A stretch of DNA of 64,000 nt, taken from contig LUQO01000012.1 of NCBI GenBank assembly GCA_001627865.1, positions 1-64,000 on the forward strand. The letters are read 5' to 3'. The notes under the pieces are model-generated. The model did no database searches and was not told the origin of the DNA. It was given only the letters and a program-made list of their open reading frames with translations. Position 1 is the stretch's first letter. The number at the start of each line of letters is the position of its first letter. A program made the translations under genes and the position numbers. Source of the DNA: SAR324 cluster bacterium REDSEA-S27_B3. GTDB taxonomy: Bacteria > SAR324 > NAC60-12. Positions 1 to 9,673 of this stretch are shown here, piece by piece.

Positions 1-140
1 ATATTAAATTATAATTTACTCACGAATTCAGCAAAAAATGCATGCAGAAATAGTTTCCCTGAAAATGTGATACTAACTTTCCGGTCTAAAAAATCACTTC
101 GACCGGGAAGAAGCAATTTGCTAAATAACAGGACTAGATG

Positions 141-1856
141 TTACTTGCGACGCCAGTCAGCAATATTCCAAAGTTCTGAATCCCATTCATTCATCCGGGG
201 TCCAGTAATACTGTTGGAATGTGCCGAAACTCCTCCACGATGAATGAGAGGAATCATTGCATAATCCTGCATCAGCATATCATTCATTTCTTTCGCGAGC
301 CGAATACGATCCTTTATGGCTGCCGTTTTTGACATTTCCGCAGAAAGAGCGTCATAGGCAGCATTGCACCAGCGAGGCATATTGTTTCCACCCCATTTAT
401 TCCTTTTTTGCGCCATTTCCTTACAAGTCCAATTTGACATGTAGGTTTCCGGATCTGTACCACTGAAAGTGTTTGTGTACATTTCGATATCCGCAAAGAA
501 TTTTTGATAGGTGTCAGGACTTCCAACATCACCACCAAAGAACACAGACGCGCTAATATTACGAAGTTCTGTTTCTACACCAATCTGCTTCCACATCTCC
601 TTAATGAAGGCCTGAGTAGCCTGTCGCACAGAGTTGGTAGAAGTTTGATAAAGAATAGAAATCCGGACTCCACCTTTTTGGCGGATACCATCAGAACCAC
701 GCTTCCATCCAGCAGCATCAAGCAGTCTGTTTGCTTCAGCAATGTTTTGCGTCTTGCATTCATCGTTTGCTGTTGAGGCATAAATGGCCGGTGCAGGTAG
801 AACGTTGCAGCTTATTTTTCCTGCTTGACCGTAGCCTGCATCAACAAGAATCTGGCGATCTATAGCCAGTGAAAGTGCTCGGCGGACGTTATAGTCTGAA
901 AGGAAAGGATGTGCATTTCGGTTGTTGTTTCCACCTATATATTCAGAGCGGTCTTCCCCAAGTGCCGGACTTGGATTTGTAAAATTTACCATCAGCCTTT
1001 CTACAGCAGTTCCGAAAGCTGAGACAACAGTTCCCTTTCCGGCCTGCGCCATTTTAGAAAGGATTTCCGGTTCAACCTGCAGGTTCCAGGCATAATCCAT
1101 TTCACCGGTTTCCAGCACGGCACGGGCTGCTGAGGTGGCATCACCTCCACCTTTGAAAACCAGTTTATTGAAAGCAGGTTTGCTGGCATCACGATAATTG
1201 GGATTAGCCTCAAAAACAATCACATCATTAGGTTTGAAATCCACGACTTTGAAAGGACCAGTTCCAATAGGATAAAAATTCTGCTTGGTACACTCCTGCG
1301 CCTTAGCTCCCTGACATCCGTCAAACTGTGCCTTTTGCAGGATTGGTGAGTTGTAACCCACAAATGTTGCATAAGGAAAAGGCTTTGGCACAGTAAACTG
1401 GATTTTGACAGTGTTGCTTCCAATAGCCTTGACTGACTGGATATCCTTGTAGTAATTGGTTGATGTACATCCCGTATCCGGATTGGTGCAGTACTCATAA
1501 GTGAACACTGCATCATCTGCGGTAAGGGCTGAACCGTCTGACCACTTGATACCTTTTTTAATTTTCCAGGTAATTGAAGTCAGGTCCTTGGAAACGCCGC
1601 CGTTTTCTACTGTAGGAATTTCCTCAGCGAGCCAAGGCAGCATATTACCTTTTTCGTCGTAGCGAGCTAGTGGCTCCAAAACAACAGAGGAGGCTTCAAG
1701 TTCCTTTGTTCCTCCAGAAAGATTGGGGTTCATGGTTGATGGTGCCTGCCAGTAAAGCAGGTTTAGTTGACCGTCACTGCCGCGTCCGGCCTGTACGGAA
1801 CTTGCTAAACCCAGCGCTACTGCGAGGGTTATGATGGTAGTAATGATTTTCTGCAT
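141..1856 (-). CDS. Peptide ABC transporter substrate-binding protein (SBP family 5)
   Basis: Periplasmic solute-binding protein of the DppA/OppA type, which would capture di- or oligopeptides (or a related solute) and deliver them to an ABC importer. The first 23 residues form a clear Sec signal peptide ending in SSVQA, with no lipobox Cys. The mature start (LNLLYWQAPSTMNPNLSG) and the block WKIKKGIKWSDGSALTADDAVFTYEY are typical of SBP_bac_5. The length of 571 aa is normal for the family. It lies downstream of two matching ATPase genes on the same strand, after a 216-bp spacer containing inverted repeats. Permease genes are not seen and may lie beyond the window start. The substrate cannot be told from sequence. 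Confidence 0.93.
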   Translation of the reverse strand: MQKIITTIITLAVALGLASSVQAGRGSDGQLNLLYWQAPSTMNPNLSGGTKELEASSVVLEPLARYDEKGNMLPWLAEEIPTVENGGVSKDLTSITWKIKKGIKWSDGSALTADDAVFTYEYCTNPDTGCTSTNYYKDIQSVKAIGSNTVKIQFTVPKPFPYATFVGYNSPILQKAQFDGCQGAKAQECTKQNFYPIGTGPFKVVDFKPNDVIVFEANPNYRDASKPAFNKLVFKGGGDATSAARAVLETGEMDYAWNLQVEPEILSKMAQAGKGTVVSAFGTAVERLMVNFTNPSPALGEDRSEYIGGNNNRNAHPFLSDYNVRRALSLAIDRQILVDAGYGQAGKISCNVLPAPAIYASTANDECKTQNIAEANRLLDAAGWKRGSDGIRQKGGVRISILYQTSTNSVRQATQAFIKEMWKQIGVETELRNISASVFFGGDVGSPDTYQKFFADIEMYTNTFSGTDPETYMSNWTCKEMAQKRNKWGGNNMPRWCNAAYDALSAEMSKTAAIKDRIRLAKEMNDMLMQDYAMIPLIHRGGVSAHSNSITGPRMNEWDSELWNIADWRRK

Positions 1857-1916
1857 AGTTTTTCCTCATTCAGAATGTTTATGTCAGCTGAGTTATTTTA
1901 CTGACGGGATACAGCA

Positions 1917-1933
1917 TACCGAACCACTCGGTA
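1917..1933 (-). other. Short inverted repeat in the leader of the binding-protein gene
   Basis: TACCGA and TCGGTA form a perfect 6-bp stem around a 5-base loop, about 60 bases upstream of the binding-protein start. It lies in the spacer between dppF-like and SBP genes. It could act in mRNA processing or stabilisation, which often allows high expression of a binding protein relative to its ATPases. The role is inference. Confidence 0.4.
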
Positions 1934-1979
1934 GTACTGACAAAGGCTTCGACTGTTAAGAGCAGAAACCCTTTTTTCA

Positions 1980-2022
1980 CTTTTTGTACTATGATAAACA
2001 AGAAAATCACAGGTACAAAAAG
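1980..2022 (-). other. 10-bp inverted repeat between ATPase and binding-protein genes
   Basis: CTTTTTGTAC (1980-1989) and GTACAAAAAG (2013-2022) are perfect reverse complements separated by 23 bases. In minus-strand RNA this would be an intercistronic hairpin just after the OppF-like gene. It is AT-rich and lacks a GC-rich stem before a U-run, so it is not a textbook terminator. It could be a partial terminator, a processing site, or an operator for a separate SBP promoter. Confidence 0.45.
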
Positions 2023-2072
2023 TTGGAGCATTATACTAAATGTAAAGAAAAAGTCAACTATTCATTTAATTA

Positions 2073-3056
2073 TTACACCAAATGACAGGCTACACTATGA
2101 TCCGGAGAGACCTTTCTCCATTCCGGAGAAACTTTGAAGCAGTTTTCCTCTGCAATTGGGCATCTGGTGCTGAAGTGGCAGCCCGACGGTGGATTGGCCG
2201 GACTCGGCACATCACCAACAAGGACTGTATGTTTACGTTTTCGTTCCAAAACTGGATCGTGTATTGGAACAGCCGAAAGCAGTGCTTTCGTATATGGATG
2301 CAGCGGCTTGCTGTAAAGCACCTGACTGGGAGCAAGCTCAACAATCCGTCCCAAATACATCACTGCCACGCGGTCAGCAATGTGACGAATCATACTTAAG
2401 TCATGTGAAATGAACAGATAAGTAAGACCGAATTTTTCCTGTAAATCCTCCAGCAGATTGATGACCTGTGCCTGGATTGAAACATCCAGCGCCGCGATAG
2501 GCTCATCACAGATAATGAAATCAGGACTGAGAGCCAGGGCGCGTGCGATGCCGATGCGCTGGCGCTGTCCCCCTGAAAATTCATGAGGATACCGATTAGT
2601 GACATTGTGATTAAGTCCTACTGAATGCAGCAGGTGTTCTACCCGCTCCCGACGCTCTTTGCCTTTGAGTTGTTGATGCTCAAACAACGGTTCACTTATA
2701 ATGCTTCCAACGGTCATTCTTGGATTAAGGCTGTCTTGAGGATCCTGAAAAATCATTTGCATTTGAGGGCGCTGTTTGCGCAAATCTTCCTTGCTGATGG
2801 ATGTAAGTTCATGCTCTTTAAAATAAACTTTTCCCGCAGTGGCCTGCAGCAGCTGCAGGATAACCCTGGCTGCGGTTGATTTTCCACATCCGCTTTCACC
2901 CACAAGTCCCAAAGTTTCCCGTTCCTTGATATCAAACGTAATTCCGTCAACGGCCTTTACACTGCCAACTTCTCTGCGAAAAATTCCGTGAGTAATCGGA
3001 AAATGTTTTACCAGGCCATCAACTTTGAGCAGAGTTTTATTTGCTGATTTTGTCAT
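2073..3056 (-). CDS. Oligopeptide/dipeptide ABC transporter ATP-binding protein, OppF/DppF type
   Basis: Cytoplasmic ATPase subunit of a peptide importer. The Walker A motif GESGCGKST is near residue 53, the ABC signature is [15 protein letters not shown], and Walker B with its acidic residue is FIICDEP. The C-terminal extension [16 protein letters not shown] is the cysteine-bearing oligopeptide-transporter tail (oligo_HPY), which often binds an Fe-S cluster in this family. The start overlaps the stop of the upstream OppD-like gene by 4 bp, which indicates translational coupling. The two ATPases should form a heterodimer. Confidence 0.94.
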   Translation of the reverse strand: MTKSANKTLLKVDGLVKHFPITHGIFRREVGSVKAVDGITFDIKERETLGLVGESGCGKSTAARVILQLLQATAGKVYFKEHELTSISKEDLRKQRPQMQMIFQDPQDSLNPRMTVGSIISEPLFEHQQLKGKERRERVEHLLHSVGLNHNVTNRYPHEFSGGQRQRIGIARALALSPDFIICDEPIAALDVSIQAQVINLLEDLQEKFGLTYLFISHDLSMIRHIADRVAVMYLGRIVELAPSQVLYSKPLHPYTKALLSAVPIHDPVLERKRKHTVLVGDVPSPANPPSGCHFSTRCPIAEENCFKVSPEWRKVSPDHSVACHLV

Positions 3057-4048
3057 GAGTCATTACCGGAATCAGGATTCCACCAGCAGGCAACATTATG
3101 ATTATTATTTCTGCTGGTTAAGACAGGGTTTTCGTGTTTACATCGTTCAAGCACCCGATTACAGCGCGGTGCGAAAGGACAACTTCGGGGTACCTGATAC
3201 AGACTTGGAGGCTGGCCTTTGATGCTTTCCAAACGTTCTGCACGTTTCCCTTCCAGGTTCGGCAAAGTTTTAAGCAAATCCTGAGTATAAGGGTGCTTTG
3301 GCTTTGCATAAAGCTCATTTACTGGAGCTTCTTCTACTATGTAACCTCCGTACATTACAGCTACTCTATCTGCTATTCCTGCAACCACACCAAGATCATG
3401 AGTAATCCAGATGATCGCCATGCCGAGCTCTTCCCGCAGCCTTTTTACGATTTCCAGTATCTGTGCCTGTATAGTTACATCCAGCGCGGTTGTGGGTTCA
3501 TCGGCAATCAGAATTTGGGGATCACATGCCAGGGCAATGGCAATCATCACCCTTTGACGCATTCCTCCGGAAAACTGGTGAGGAAAGTCATTCATGCGAC
3601 TTTTTGCCATTGGGATACCCACAAGATCAAGCAGTTCAATGGCTCTTATACGAGCATTCTTACGGCTCAATCCAAGGTGTTCACGCATCGGCTCAGTCAG
3701 CTGGTAACCGATTGTCAGTACAGGATTAAGAGAGGTCATTGGATCCTGAAAAATAAATCCAATTTTTCCTCCGCGGATTTTTCTCAGTTTTTCCAGGTCC
3801 AGCTTTAGTAGATCCTCTCCATCAAATGTAGCTTTTCCAGACACAATTTCCGCAGGCGGCATAGGCAGAAGTTTAAGCAATGACATCATCGTGACACTTT
3901 TTCCAGCACCGCTTTCTCCAACTACACCCAGCAACTCACCTTTTTTAAGCTCGAAGCTGATGCCATTTACAGCATGGACAATACCCTCTTGGGTACGGAA
4001 ACAAGTAGCAATATTTTCTACCTGGAGTATGGAATGTTGGCTTAACAC
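3053..4048 (-). CDS. Oligopeptide/dipeptide ABC transporter ATP-binding protein, OppD/DppD type
   Basis: Partner ATPase of the peptide importer. It has Walker A GESGAGKSVT near residue 44, Q-loop region IFQDPMTSLNPV, signature FSGGMRQRVMIAIAL, Walker B ILIADEPTTALD and the cysteine-rich C-terminal tail SCPFAPRCNRVLERC. It is the first gene of the minus-strand unit in this window, and its upstream region is shared with divergent rpsD. The usual order in peptide operons is binding protein or permeases first. Here the ATPases lead and no permease is visible between them and the binding protein. Confidence 0.94.
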   Translation of the reverse strand: MLSQHSILQVENIATCFRTQEGIVHAVNGISFELKKGELLGVVGESGAGKSVTMMSLLKLLPMPPAEIVSGKATFDGEDLLKLDLEKLRKIRGGKIGFIFQDPMTSLNPVLTIGYQLTEPMREHLGLSRKNARIRAIELLDLVGIPMAKSRMNDFPHQFSGGMRQRVMIAIALACDPQILIADEPTTALDVTIQAQILEIVKRLREELGMAIIWITHDLGVVAGIADRVAVMYGGYIVEEAPVNELYAKPKHPYTQDLLKTLPNLEGKRAERLESIKGQPPSLYQVPRSCPFAPRCNRVLERCKHENPVLTSRNNNHNVACWWNPDSGNDS

Positions 4049-4192
4049 CGAAATAGGAATCTGGTAAGTTTGAAGGTATAGATCTTTATTAATTTGAAAA
4101 AAAGTCTATTCTTATCTCTTTATATGTCAAGAATATTGTGGCTATCCAAAAAAAGTTAAACCTTTTTTACAAAAATTCTATATTATTTACGA

Positions 4193-4221
4193 TTGACAAC
4201 AATTAAATTTTCAGAGAAAAT
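4193..4221 (+). promoter_or_regulatory. Weak sigma-70-like promoter candidate for rpsD
   Basis: A perfect -35 (TTGACA, 4193-4198) is followed after 17 bases by a poor -10 (GAAAAT, 4216-4221). The -10 match is weak, so this is only a candidate. If it is used, it leaves a leader of about 160 nt before rpsD. The opposite strand of the same block has TTGTCA, which could serve the divergent ATPase genes. Confidence 0.3.
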
Positions 4222-4389
4222 GGTATGGTTTTTTACCATGCTCTTTTTAACAAAAAATATCAGTCGGACCCATTTGATGGGATGGCATCCTGATAGTTTT
4301 ACGTTGGAATGAGGAGTGGTAAAGAAGCATTTCAATAATTTTTATTTCTATAGTTCTCCAAAGATGCCATCTGAGCGGAACAGGAAAAC
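4220..4389 (+). promoter_or_regulatory. Structured leader upstream of rpsD, candidate S4 autoregulatory element
   Basis: This gene-free stretch precedes rpsD. A small hairpin (ATGGTA 4220-4225 with TACCAT 4234-4239) is followed by a U-rich stretch. Further down, GATGGCATC (4281-4289) is a perfect reverse complement of GATGCCATC (4363-4371), giving a 9-bp long-range stem that closes about 70 nt and ends 18 nt before the ATG. The ribosome-binding site (AGGAAA) is just downstream of this stem. S4 is a known autoregulator in E. coli and Bacillus through structured mRNA. A similar role here is inference. Confidence 0.45.
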
Positions 4390-5001
4390 ATGCCAGGAAA
4401 ATCTACTATAAAACATAAAGTCTGCCGCGCATTGGGCGTCAATTTGATTGGGACTCCAAGCGCCGCGCTTACTTTAAGCCGACGTCCGAATCGTCCGGGA
4501 CAGCATGGCGCAGGCCGTCAGGCAAAAATATCTCCCTTCGGTCAACAATTAAAAGAAACTCAAAAGCTGAAAGCATTTTACGGAATCAGTTCCAAGCAGC
4601 TGCGCCGTTACTACGAACACGCGGCTAAAGTCCGCAAGCAGACAAACGTAGCGCTGGTCCAAAGTCTTGAAACACGACTGGACAACATGGTGTATCGTAT
4701 GGGATTCGCGGGCACACTGCGCGCGGCCAGACAGATGGTTGTGCACTGTCACATCACCGTAAACGGCAGAAAAGTCAACAAACCCGGATTTCAAGTGAAG
4801 CCGGGTGACAATATACAATTAAGAGAGAAAAGCCAAAAGGTGGACAGATACAAGGATTGGTTTAATTTCTTTGAGCAAAAATTAGCTTATATTCAGCGCG
4901 ACAGCAAGAAATTTTCCGGCTCACTTGTGGAGGTTCCGGAACGCGAGGAAATTCCCATCGATGTTGAAGATCACCTTGTAGTGGAGTTCATGGCACGCTG
5001 A
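4390..5001 (+). CDS. rpsD: 30S ribosomal protein S4
   Basis: Primary 16S rRNA-binding protein that nucleates assembly of the small-subunit body. The 203-aa length is normal. The N-terminal region (LSRRPNRPGQHG) and the S4 RNA-binding domain (LETRLDNMVYRMGFAGTLRAARQMVVHCHITVNGRKVNKPGFQVKPGD) are diagnostic. It has only one N-terminal Cys, so it is the zinc-free form. It stands outside the alpha operon here, with alaS rather than rpsK/rpoA downstream and its own structured leader. Confidence 0.98.
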   Translation: MPGKSTIKHKVCRALGVNLIGTPSAALTLSRRPNRPGQHGAGRQAKISPFGQQLKETQKLKAFYGISSKQLRRYYEHAAKVRKQTNVALVQSLETRLDNMVYRMGFAGTLRAARQMVVHCHITVNGRKVNKPGFQVKPGDNIQLREKSQKVDRYKDWFNFFEQKLAYIQRDSKKFSGSLVEVPEREEIPIDVEDHLVVEFMAR

Positions 5002-5133
5002 TTCAAAACAAGTAACAGCCGGCTACCATTACGGCTATCCGGCAGCAAACGCTGGCATGAAAAACCAGTCCCGCCTCCTTCCCCCGAACATTGGTTCATT
5101 GAAAATATATACCTGCTTATAAATTATCGAAGC

Positions 5134-7782
5134 ATGAAAAACTCTAAGCAAATACGACAGGAATTCATCACTTTTTTTGAAGAGCGCGGTCATCGTTTTG
5201 TGCGCAGCTCTCCGGTAGTTCCAAATGACGACCCGACTCTGCTTTTTTCAAATTCCGGAATGGCGCAGTTTAAAGACGTGTTTTTAGGAACAGGTATCCG
5301 TGACTATAACCGTGCGGTTAACTCACAAAAATGCATCCGGGCCAGTGGGAAACATAATGACCTGGAAGATGTCGGATATGACAATTACCACCATACTTTT
5401 TTTGAGATGCTCGGTAACTGGTCGTTCGGAGACTATTTCAAAAAAGAGGCGATAGAATGGGCATGGGAATTAATGATTGAAGTATGGGGGCTACCTAAAG
5501 AAAAAATGTGGGCCACAGTTTTTGCCGGTGGAGATGGTGTTGAAGCAGATGAAGATGCAGAAAACCTCTGGAAAACCTGTACCGACATTAATCCAGCGCA
5601 GGTGCTGCGTTTCGACAAGCATGACAACTTCTGGGAAATGGGTGAGGTCGGTCCATGCGGTCCATGTTCTGAACTGCATATTGATTTAGGAGAGGGTACA
5701 TGTCCACTTTCAGATGAGCATGAGTGTGCTGTCAACCTCGAAGGATGCTGGCGTTTTGTGGAGTTGTGGAACCTGGTTTTCATGCAGTATCAGCGTTTCC
5801 CGGACGGTCATCTGGAAGAGCTTTCAGCTCAGCATGTGGATACGGGTATGGGACTGGAGCGAATTTGCCGTGTTCTGCAGGAAGTTGATTCAAATTACAG
5901 CACTGATCTGTTTGTACCGATATTGGATAAAATCAGTGAAGTCACAGAACAGACTGATTCCGGAGGAGAAGTAAGTGTGGCATATCGAGTAATTGCCGAT
6001 CATCTGCGTTCGCTTAGTTTTGCTGTGGCTGACGGTGCACTGCCTTCCAATGAAGGCCGCGGATATGTTCTGCGTCGTATGCTGCGCAGGGCTACACGCT
6101 TCGGAAGAGTTTTAAACATGCATGAACCGTTTATTTATAAACTGGTGCCAACTCTGGCTGAAGTGATGGGAGATGCTTTTCCGGAAATAAATAAACAGCA
6201 GAATCATGTGCAAAACGTGATTAAGGCAGAAGAGAACAGTTTCGGTTTGACACTGGACCGCGGACTGGAAATATTCCAGAAAATGGTTTCAAGTCCGGAA
6301 ACAAAATCTGCAAAGATGATTTCAGGTGGAGACGCCTTTAAGCTGTATGACACATACGGATTTCCTGTGGACCTGACACGCCTGATGAGTAAGGAACATG
6401 GATTTGAAGTTGACGAAGATGGGTTTGAAAGCCTGATGAAAGAACAGCAGAAACGAGCGCGTGAAGCAGGAAAATTTAAGGCAATTCCTGACAAATGGAC
6501 TGAGATTTCAGCAGGGACTGATTCAAAATTTGTGGGCTATGATACTTTCATGACAGAATCCAAACTGCGCCGTTATTCACAAAATGATTCCGGGCAATGG
6601 CAGTTTATTATGGATATCACACCGTTTTACGCGGAGTCAGGAGGGCAGGTCGGTGACCATGGGAAACTGCAGCAAAATGAAAATACATGGAATGTTGTTG
6701 ATGTTCAGAAGATGGGTGATTCAATCATTCATATATGTGAAGCTGAAAATCACGGAGGCAAAAACATGTTTCCGGATGATTCAACTTTCACTGCCACAGT
6801 CGATGAAAAGCTGCGCTTAACAACCACCAACAACCATACTGCCGCACACTTGCTGCACGAAGCACTGAGACAGATATTAGGTGAACATGTTACTCAGGCA
6901 GGATCACTGGTAAACCCTGAAATCCTGCGGTTTGACTTTACACATTTTGAAAAGGTGAGTGACATACAACTGGAAGAAATTGAGAACATTGTCAACAATG
7001 TAATTCGTCAGAATATTGCTACTGACATTTATGAAACCCCTTTTGATGAGGCAATAAGTTCCGGAATAATCGCCTTGTTTGGTGAAAAATACGGAGATGT
7101 GGTGCGTGTTGTAAAAGTCTCTGATTTTTCAGAAGAACTTTGCGGAGGCTGCCATGTTAAAGCTACAGGACAAATCGGGCAGTTACGCATAGTTTCAGAA
7201 GAAGGCATTGCTGCCGGAATCAGGAGAGTTGTGGCTGTCACAGGAAAACAGGCTGAAGTGATGAATCAGGAACAAGGCCGGGTTGCTCGCGCGATGCGCC
7301 AAATGCTGAATGTTCCAGACGCGCAAGTTCCGGAAATGGCGGAAAAACTTGCTGTAGAAAAGCGACAACTGGAAAAAGAAATACAGCTGTTGAAGAGTAA
7401 GGCCGCACTTGCAGGAGTATCAGAATTGGTTGCACAGGCTGAAACCGTGGACGGGGTGTCGGTACTGGCAAAGGAAATTGAGGCAGACTCTGCAGAAACT
7501 CTCCGGAATATCGGTCATTCGGTACGGGAACAAATCTCTTCAGGGATCGCCTGGCTGGCCGCAACCATGGACGAAAAAAGCACACTGCTCTGTGTAGTAT
7601 CCGATGACCTGATTGAGCGCGGAATCAAGGCCGGTGATATGGTCAATGAAGTCGCGCAGCTCGCAGATGGACGCGGCGGGGGCAAGCCAAACATGGCGCA
7701 AGCAGGGATTAAAGCACCAGAAAAACTTGCTGCGGCATTAGCAGCAACTGCTGATATCGTTCGTGAAAAACTTGTAAATTAA
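5134..7782 (+). CDS. alaS: Alanyl-tRNA synthetase
   Basis: Class II synthetase that charges tRNA-Ala and edits mischarged Ser and Gly. The 882-aa length is normal. The catalytic domain begins with IRQEFITFFEERGHRFVRSSPVVPNDDPTLLFSNSGM cut short here as the class hallmark. The editing site shows HTAAHLLH near residue 570 and CGGCH near residue 670. The C-terminal DHHA1-type oligomerisation domain ends with GGGKPNMAQAG. The permease gene begins 3 bp after the stop, so the two are probably co-transcribed. Confidence 0.98.
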   Translation: MKNSKQIRQEFITFFEERGHRFVRSSPVVPNDDPTLLFSNSGMAQFKDVFLGTGIRDYNRAVNSQKCIRASGKHNDLEDVGYDNYHHTFFEMLGNWSFGDYFKKEAIEWAWELMIEVWGLPKEKMWATVFAGGDGVEADEDAENLWKTCTDINPAQVLRFDKHDNFWEMGEVGPCGPCSELHIDLGEGTCPLSDEHECAVNLEGCWRFVELWNLVFMQYQRFPDGHLEELSAQHVDTGMGLERICRVLQEVDSNYSTDLFVPILDKISEVTEQTDSGGEVSVAYRVIADHLRSLSFAVADGALPSNEGRGYVLRRMLRRATRFGRVLNMHEPFIYKLVPTLAEVMGDAFPEINKQQNHVQNVIKAEENSFGLTLDRGLEIFQKMVSSPETKSAKMISGGDAFKLYDTYGFPVDLTRLMSKEHGFEVDEDGFESLMKEQQKRAREAGKFKAIPDKWTEISAGTDSKFVGYDTFMTESKLRRYSQNDSGQWQFIMDITPFYAESGGQVGDHGKLQQNENTWNVVDVQKMGDSIIHICEAENHGGKNMFPDDSTFTATVDEKLRLTTTNNHTAAHLLHEALRQILGEHVTQAGSLVNPEILRFDFTHFEKVSDIQLEEIENIVNNVIRQNIATDIYETPFDEAISSGIIALFGEKYGDVVRVVKVSDFSEELCGGCHVKATGQIGQLRIVSEEGIAAGIRRVVAVTGKQAEVMNQEQGRVARAMRQMLNVPDAQVPEMAEKLAVEKRQLEKEIQLLKSKAALAGVSELVAQAETVDGVSVLAKEIEADSAETLRNIGHSVREQISSGIAWLAATMDEKSTLLCVVSDDLIERGIKAGDMVNEVAQLADGRGGGKPNMAQAGIKAPEKLAAALAATADIVREKLVN

Positions 7783-7785
7783 CTG

Positions 7786-9075
7786 ATGGGTTACGAAACA
7801 TTCATCGGCAAACGCTATCTTTTTTCTCCTCGGCAGGATCGCTCGATTTCAGTCATTACATGGATTTCCATTGGAGGAGTGGCTTTGGGTGTGATTGCAC
7901 TTATTGTTTCCACTTCAGTAATGAACGGCTTTAGGACAAATTTACAGAATGCCGTAACCGGTTCATTGCCGCATATAACAATGTTTGCCTGGAATGATGG
8001 GATGAAAGATTATTCCGGACTGCAGAAAAGGCTTGAAGATCATCCGGATGTAAAAGGGGTTGCGCCCTACATATATAAACAGGTAATGCTCAGCGGCAAA
8101 AAACAGCCAAAAGGAGCGCTGCTGCGCGGAATTGATCCAAAACAGGAATCGGATGTCACAAATATCTCATCATTCCTGCGGGAAGAAGTTTACGGTATTA
8201 CACCATCCAAGGAAAGCCAGGCTCTGATTTCAGCAAGATTGCTGGAGCGGCTCTCACACCATGAAGCACGGAAAAAAAGACTTAAAGACGGAATTGTTCT
8301 GGGAGCAAAACTGGCACGCCAGTTGGAAGCAGATGTGGGTGATTCTGTAAAGCTTGTGTCCTCAGAACTGAGAATGACTCCTGTAGGCGATATTCCACGT
8401 ATCAAAAAACTGGAGGTGATCGGGATTTTCGAATCAGGAATTTCCGGATATGATGAAGTCCTGGCATTTATGGATTATCGGCTTCTGCAGAAAATTTATC
8501 GGATGAAGGAGCATATTACAGGATTAGGGGTACGAATCGACGATCCTGAAAATGCACCGGAAATTGCCGATGAACTGTCAGAACTGAGTGATGAATATTT
8601 TGTCGGCAACTGGGCTGATGAAAACAAAAGCATCTTTCAGGTGATGAAACTTGAAAAAATTGGATTGTTTCTGATACTCACCCTGATAATTGTCGTGGCG
8701 GCATTCAATATTGTCAGCTCTCTGATTATGCTGGTATTGGAAAAATCCCGGGAAATTGCAATTCTTAAAGCACTTGGTGCAAATGATTCCGGAATAAGGA
8801 AGATCTTCTTTTTTCAGGGACTGGTGATCGGATCACTTGGTACAATCGGTGGAGTACTGTCAGGTCTGGCTATCTGCTGGGTATTAATGAACTTTGAAAT
8901 AATTGATATTCCTCCTGGAGTTTATCCCGGAGGAAACCGTATTCCAGTGCTGATTGACTGGTTTGATGTGGCGATGACGACACTCGCATCATTTGCGATC
9001 TGCATACTGGTAACGCTTTATCCCTCCACAAAAGCAGCCCGGCTCAATCCGGTGGATCCGCTCCGTTACGAATAA
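7786..9075 (+). CDS. Lipoprotein-releasing ABC permease, LolC/LolE family
   Basis: Inner-membrane FtsX-type permease that, with LolD, would extract lipoproteins from the inner membrane and pass them to a periplasmic carrier. The N-terminus (GYETFIGKRYLFSPRQ) and the first TM segment (WISIGGVALGVIALIVSTSVMNGF) are typical. A periplasmic MacB-like domain follows, then three C-terminal TM segments with the REIAILKALGA motif and the ending KAARLNPVDPLRYE. No LolD ATPase gene is adjacent. A single LolC/E-type gene may act as a homodimer (LolF-like), or a paralogue may lie elsewhere. Confidence 0.92.
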   Translation: MGYETFIGKRYLFSPRQDRSISVITWISIGGVALGVIALIVSTSVMNGFRTNLQNAVTGSLPHITMFAWNDGMKDYSGLQKRLEDHPDVKGVAPYIYKQVMLSGKKQPKGALLRGIDPKQESDVTNISSFLREEVYGITPSKESQALISARLLERLSHHEARKKRLKDGIVLGAKLARQLEADVGDSVKLVSSELRMTPVGDIPRIKKLEVIGIFESGISGYDEVLAFMDYRLLQKIYRMKEHITGLGVRIDDPENAPEIADELSELSDEYFVGNWADENKSIFQVMKLEKIGLFLILTLIIVVAAFNIVSSLIMLVLEKSREIAILKALGANDSGIRKIFFFQGLVIGSLGTIGGVLSGLAICWVLMNFEIIDIPPGVYPGGNRIPVLIDWFDVAMTTLASFAICILVTLYPSTKAARLNPVDPLRYE

Positions 9076-9220
9076 TATTGTTGTTTTAAGCTGCTTCCAG
9101 AAAAAACTTGAATTTATGAAGTTAATAAGTGATTATTTAAGGTTATTATTTATTGAACAACTATTGTAAACTACAACCGAATAAAAAATTTTAGGCTGAT
9201 TTTCAACAGGGGAATTACAG

Positions 9221-9532
9221 ATGACTTATACCGTAACCGAAAACTGCGAAAAGTGTAAATATACGGACTGTGTGGAGGTATGTCCGGTGGAGGCATTTCA
9301 TGAAGGACCGGATATGTTGTATATCAATCCGGAAACCTGCATTGATTGCAATGCCTGCGTAGAGGAATGTCCGGTAGAAGCAATTTACGCTGACGTGGAT
9401 GTTCCGGAAAAATGGGAATATTACACTCCGCTAAATGAGGAAAAATGCGAAGTGTATCCGGTCATTGTGGAAGCCAAAGACCCTCTGCCCACTGCACGCA
9501 CGCTTGAAGAAATTCAAGCAGCTGAAGGATAA
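9221..9532 (+). CDS. fdxA: 7Fe ferredoxin FdxA ([3Fe-4S][4Fe-4S])
   Basis: Small cytoplasmic electron carrier. The cysteine pattern CEKCKYTDCVEVCPVEAFHEGPD followed by CIDCNACVEECP matches the Azotobacter ferredoxin I / FdxA family, with the long gap between early cysteines that houses a 3Fe-4S cluster. The C-terminal extension of about 40 aa (KWEYYTPLNEEKC) is also family-typical. It stands alone with 145 bp upstream. The redox partners are unknown. Confidence 0.95.
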   Translation: MTYTVTENCEKCKYTDCVEVCPVEAFHEGPDMLYINPETCIDCNACVEECPVEAIYADVDVPEKWEYYTPLNEEKCEVYPVIVEAKDPLPTARTLEEIQAAEG

Positions 9533-9673
9533 ACCCTGTTTTCATGGATGATTCATATTCATCAAAATGAATGATCACTAAGACTGACCTGGAGACAATC
9601 AATAATCACTAAAAGCATCAATACTCCAGCAGTATTTTTCAGAACTTCTTTATAAAACAAACGTAAACGATCC

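Noticed and set aside
3134-3808. 224-aa plus-strand ORF
   Set aside because: It is antisense to the OppD-like ATPase, which has complete ABC motifs. The shadow protein has no plausible domain.
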